A DNA stretch of 32,428 bases from an uncultured archaeon A07HR67 (GTDB lineage: Archaea; Halobacteriota; Halobacteria; Halobacteriales; Haloferacaceae), in assembly GCA_000496175.1 (NCBI GenBank), contig KI543169.1, positions 230,391 through 262,818 of the forward strand. The letters are read 5' to 3'. Shown one piece after another: positions 30,573-32,428 of the stretch; the stretch's first letter is position 1; each line of letters begins with the position of its first letter. The notes beneath the pieces were generated by a model that searched no databases, was not told the origin of the DNA, and saw only the letters and a program-made list of their open reading frames with translations. Both the position numbers and the translations under genes were made by a program.

Positions 30573-31859
30573 GTGGCTCGGTTCGGCAACTCTGTACGGC
30601 TCCTCGGAAACGCGGAGTTCGCGTCGCTCGCCGGGACCGCCTTCGCGCGGAGCCAGGCGTACTCGACGATCCTGATAGCGCTCGCGTTGTACGCGGACCT
30701 GTTCGGCACCACCGGCTTCGTCGAGGGGCTCTTCGGCACGGCGTTCGCGGTCGTTCAACTCGTCATCGTTCTCCCGCTCGGCCGGGCCGTCGACACGGGC
30801 AACGCGAAGCGGTTCCTGCTCGCCGGCTTTCTGATCAACATCGCCGTCTTCGCCGGATTCACGCTCGTCGGCGACCCGGTCCACGTGATCCTCGTTCGGA
30901 TGGTCCAGGGGCTCGGCGCGAGCATTCTCTGGATCACCGGAGCGACGATCATCGGCGAGGTCAGCCCGGACGACGAACAAGGGTTGTGGCTCGGCTCGTA
31001 CAACCAGTTCGCGTCGGTGTCGTCGCTCTCTGGAGACCTCCTCGGCGGGTATCTGTTGTACGCGTACGGGTTCACCGAGACGTACGTCGCCCTCTCCGCC
31101 ATCACGCTCGTCACCTTCTTTCTCGTCTATCGGTTTCTGCGCGACGACCCCGGAGGCCAGACCGACCCCGAGGACGTCGGCGGACTCGAGGCGTTTCGGT
31201 CGTTGCTCGCGATGCCGATGCTTCGCTCGCTCGTGGTCTTTCGGTTCACGTTCAGCGTGGGGAAGATGGCCGTCATCATCTTCTTACCCATCTACGCGCG
31301 CACGACGTTCGGCATCTCTGCGTTCGCGATCGGATGGATCATGGCCGGCGGCAAGGCGACGAAGGCGGTCACGCAGGGGTTCGTCGGCGACCTGACCGAC
31401 ACGTACGGCCGGCGACACGGCTTCGTCGCGCTCGGCGCCATCCTCTACGGGGTCGGCACTGCGGCGATCCCGCTGGCCGCGTACTTCGAGGGGACTGTCG
31501 CGCCCGTCACCGTCTCGTATCTCGGCGGCTCACAGACGCTCGGCGGGGCGTTCTTCGCGTTGTTCGCCGCGTACTCGCTGCTCGGCGTGGCCGACTCGAT
31601 CCGCCTGCCGGCGAGCATGTCGTTGTTCGTCGACGAGGGCGAACGCCATGACTCCGTCGCGAGCGCGATGTCGCTTCGGTCGATCTCGTGGAAGGTCGGA
31701 CAAGTTGCCGGCCCGGTGATCGTCGGCACCACGATGGATTTCACCACGACCGAGACCGGATTTCTGCTGGCGGCCGGCTTCATCGGCTTCGCGACGGTCC
31801 TGTTTGCGGTCCAGTCTCACCGCGCGGCGGCGGCCGAACCGGCCACGACCGGGGTGTGA
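30573..31859 (+). CDS. Major facilitator superfamily transporter
   Basis: This 428-residue membrane protein has about 12 hydrophobic segments in two halves, with a short cytoplasmic loop near 190-200 (RDDPGGQTDPEDVGG). MFS-like loop patterns are GRAVDTGNAKRFLLAGFLIN after helix 2 and GDLTDTYGRRHGFVALGA in the second half, the latter being the conserved D-x-x-GRR/K loop. The substrate is unknown; there is no adjacent regulator or enzyme. The start is a GTG at 30573, forced by an in-frame stop just upstream. Confidence 0.88.
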   Translation: MARFGNSVRLLGNAEFASLAGTAFARSQAYSTILIALALYADLFGTTGFVEGLFGTAFAVVQLVIVLPLGRAVDTGNAKRFLLAGFLINIAVFAGFTLVGDPVHVILVRMVQGLGASILWITGATIIGEVSPDDEQGLWLGSYNQFASVSSLSGDLLGGYLLYAYGFTETYVALSAITLVTFFLVYRFLRDDPGGQTDPEDVGGLEAFRSLLAMPMLRSLVVFRFTFSVGKMAVIIFLPIYARTTFGISAFAIGWIMAGGKATKAVTQGFVGDLTDTYGRRHGFVALGAILYGVGTAAIPLAAYFEGTVAPVTVSYLGGSQTLGGAFFALFAAYSLLGVADSIRLPASMSLFVDEGERHDSVASAMSLRSISWKVGQVAGPVIVGTTMDFTTTETGFLLAAGFIGFATVLFAVQSHRAAAAEPATTGV

Positions 31860-31907
31860 GCCGCCCCGTGTCGGAACCGACTTCACCTCGGCAGCGGTAT
31901 CGCGGGT

Positions 31908-32417
31908 ATGAGCGACGACGAGGACCTCGCTGCCCTGCGCGTCGGCGCCGACTACCAGTTCGGCGCCGGCGCTGGCGACGCGTTGTTTCCGCCGGGCGAC
32001 CCGGTCACGCTCCGCCGGTCGAGCGGCGGGCGTCCGCGTCAAGTGATCGCCGGCGACGTCGACGACACGCCGGGGAGCAGCGAGGGCGCCCGACTCGTCT
32101 CGTACGGCACCGACGGTCGGTTCACGCTCGGGGAAGCGGGCGCACGGCGGCTCCAGGCGGCTTTCCCCGCGCCGACCGGCCGCGTCGTCGTCGGCGACGA
32201 GAGCGAGCCGTACGTCCGGGAGGGGCGAAACGCCTTCGCGAAGTTCGTGACGGCGGCCGGCCCCGAGATCCGTCCCGGCGACGAGGTTCTCGTGGTCGAC
32301 CCGACGGACGCCCTGTTCGCAGTCGGCCGCGCGGAACTGTCATACGCGGAGGCGCTGGCGTTCGACAGCGGCGTCGCGGTGAAGGTTCGTCACGGCGTCG
32401 CGGACGAAAGCGAGTAA
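31908..32417 (+). CDS. PUA domain-containing RNA-binding protein
   Basis: This 169-residue protein has an N-terminal part (1-85) with a pre-PUA-like strand pattern (DALFPPGDPVTLRRS, LVSYGTDGRFTLGEAGARRL). A C-terminal PUA domain follows: GRVVVGDESEPYVREGRNAF, then GPEIRPGDEVLVVDPTDALFAVGRAELSYAEA. PUA domains bind structured RNA and are found in archaeosine tRNA-guanine transglycosylases and other RNA-modifying enzymes. The layout resembles the C-terminal module of archaeosine-synthesis enzymes as a stand-alone protein; a role in tRNA modification is inference. The gene ends 11 nt before the window edge. Confidence 0.82.
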   Translation: MSDDEDLAALRVGADYQFGAGAGDALFPPGDPVTLRRSSGGRPRQVIAGDVDDTPGSSEGARLVSYGTDGRFTLGEAGARRLQAAFPAPTGRVVVGDESEPYVREGRNAFAKFVTAAGPEIRPGDEVLVVDPTDALFAVGRAELSYAEALAFDSGVAVKVRHGVADESE

Positions 32418-32428
32418 GCACCCCTCAC

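Noticed and set aside
15125-32428. Defence island, toxin-antitoxin pair or mobile element
   Set aside because: The NYN and DUF4258-like genes are isolated, without partner antitoxins, transposases, integrases or restriction genes nearby. The region otherwise holds transport and metabolism genes.

Overview
This is a haloarchaeal chromosome segment. The coding DNA is very GC-rich with strongly GC-biased third codon positions, the proteins are acidic, and most start codons lie 24-31 nt downstream of an archaeal TATA-like hexamer, which is the leaderless-transcript layout usual in Halobacteria. Marker genes agree: a SAMP3/MoaD-type ubiquitin-like protein, archaeal XPB helicase, aMBF1, archaeal-type triosephosphate isomerase, a DICT-domain protein and a Tat-dependent lipoprotein ABC system. 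I cannot name the genus with confidence. No tRNA, rRNA, CRISPR array, transposase, integrase or recognisable defence locus was seen.

Layout. Positions 1-430 are AT-richer, gene-poor and carry degenerate direct repeats. Positions 431-2243 (+) hold a SAMP3/MoaD-like protein with an extra C-terminal domain, a small helical protein overlapping it by 1-3 nt, and an FAH-family hydrolase. Positions 2251-8363 (-) hold a DUF418 membrane protein, a Gfo/Idh/MocA oxidoreductase, an acetolactate-synthase-like ThDP enzyme and XPB. Positions 8440-9153 (-) and 9252-9773 (+) are a divergent pair: a DUF4258-like protein and aMBF1. A DICT-domain gene (-) is followed by tpiA, dnaK, dnaJ, a cupin and a half-length acyl-CoA-synthetase-like gene (all +).

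Positions 15941-22423 (-) form one peptide/solute ABC transporter operon, transcribed binding protein, OppB, OppC, OppD, OppF. A NYN-domain gene (+) follows. Positions 23058-29280 (-) form a lysine/diaminopimelate cluster, transcribed dapA-dapB-dapD-lysA-dapF-dapE, preceded by a roughly 170-nt leader with a possible 24-codon leader peptide. The window closes with an HD-domain hydrolase, an MFS transporter and a PUA-domain protein (+).

Most notable observations: the ABC binding protein (20549-22423) has the two halves of the SBP_bac_5 fold in swapped order, which looks like a circular permutation behind a fresh Tat lipoprotein signal. dnaK (G run at 13340-13343) and dapE (C run at 23524-23528) each carry a one-base indel in a homopolymer that displaces the conserved C-terminus into another frame. 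These may be sequence errors or real mutations. The dap cluster leader could encode a leaderless Lys-Lys-containing peptide. The SAMP3-like protein has an internal di-glycine and a second terminal di-glycine.
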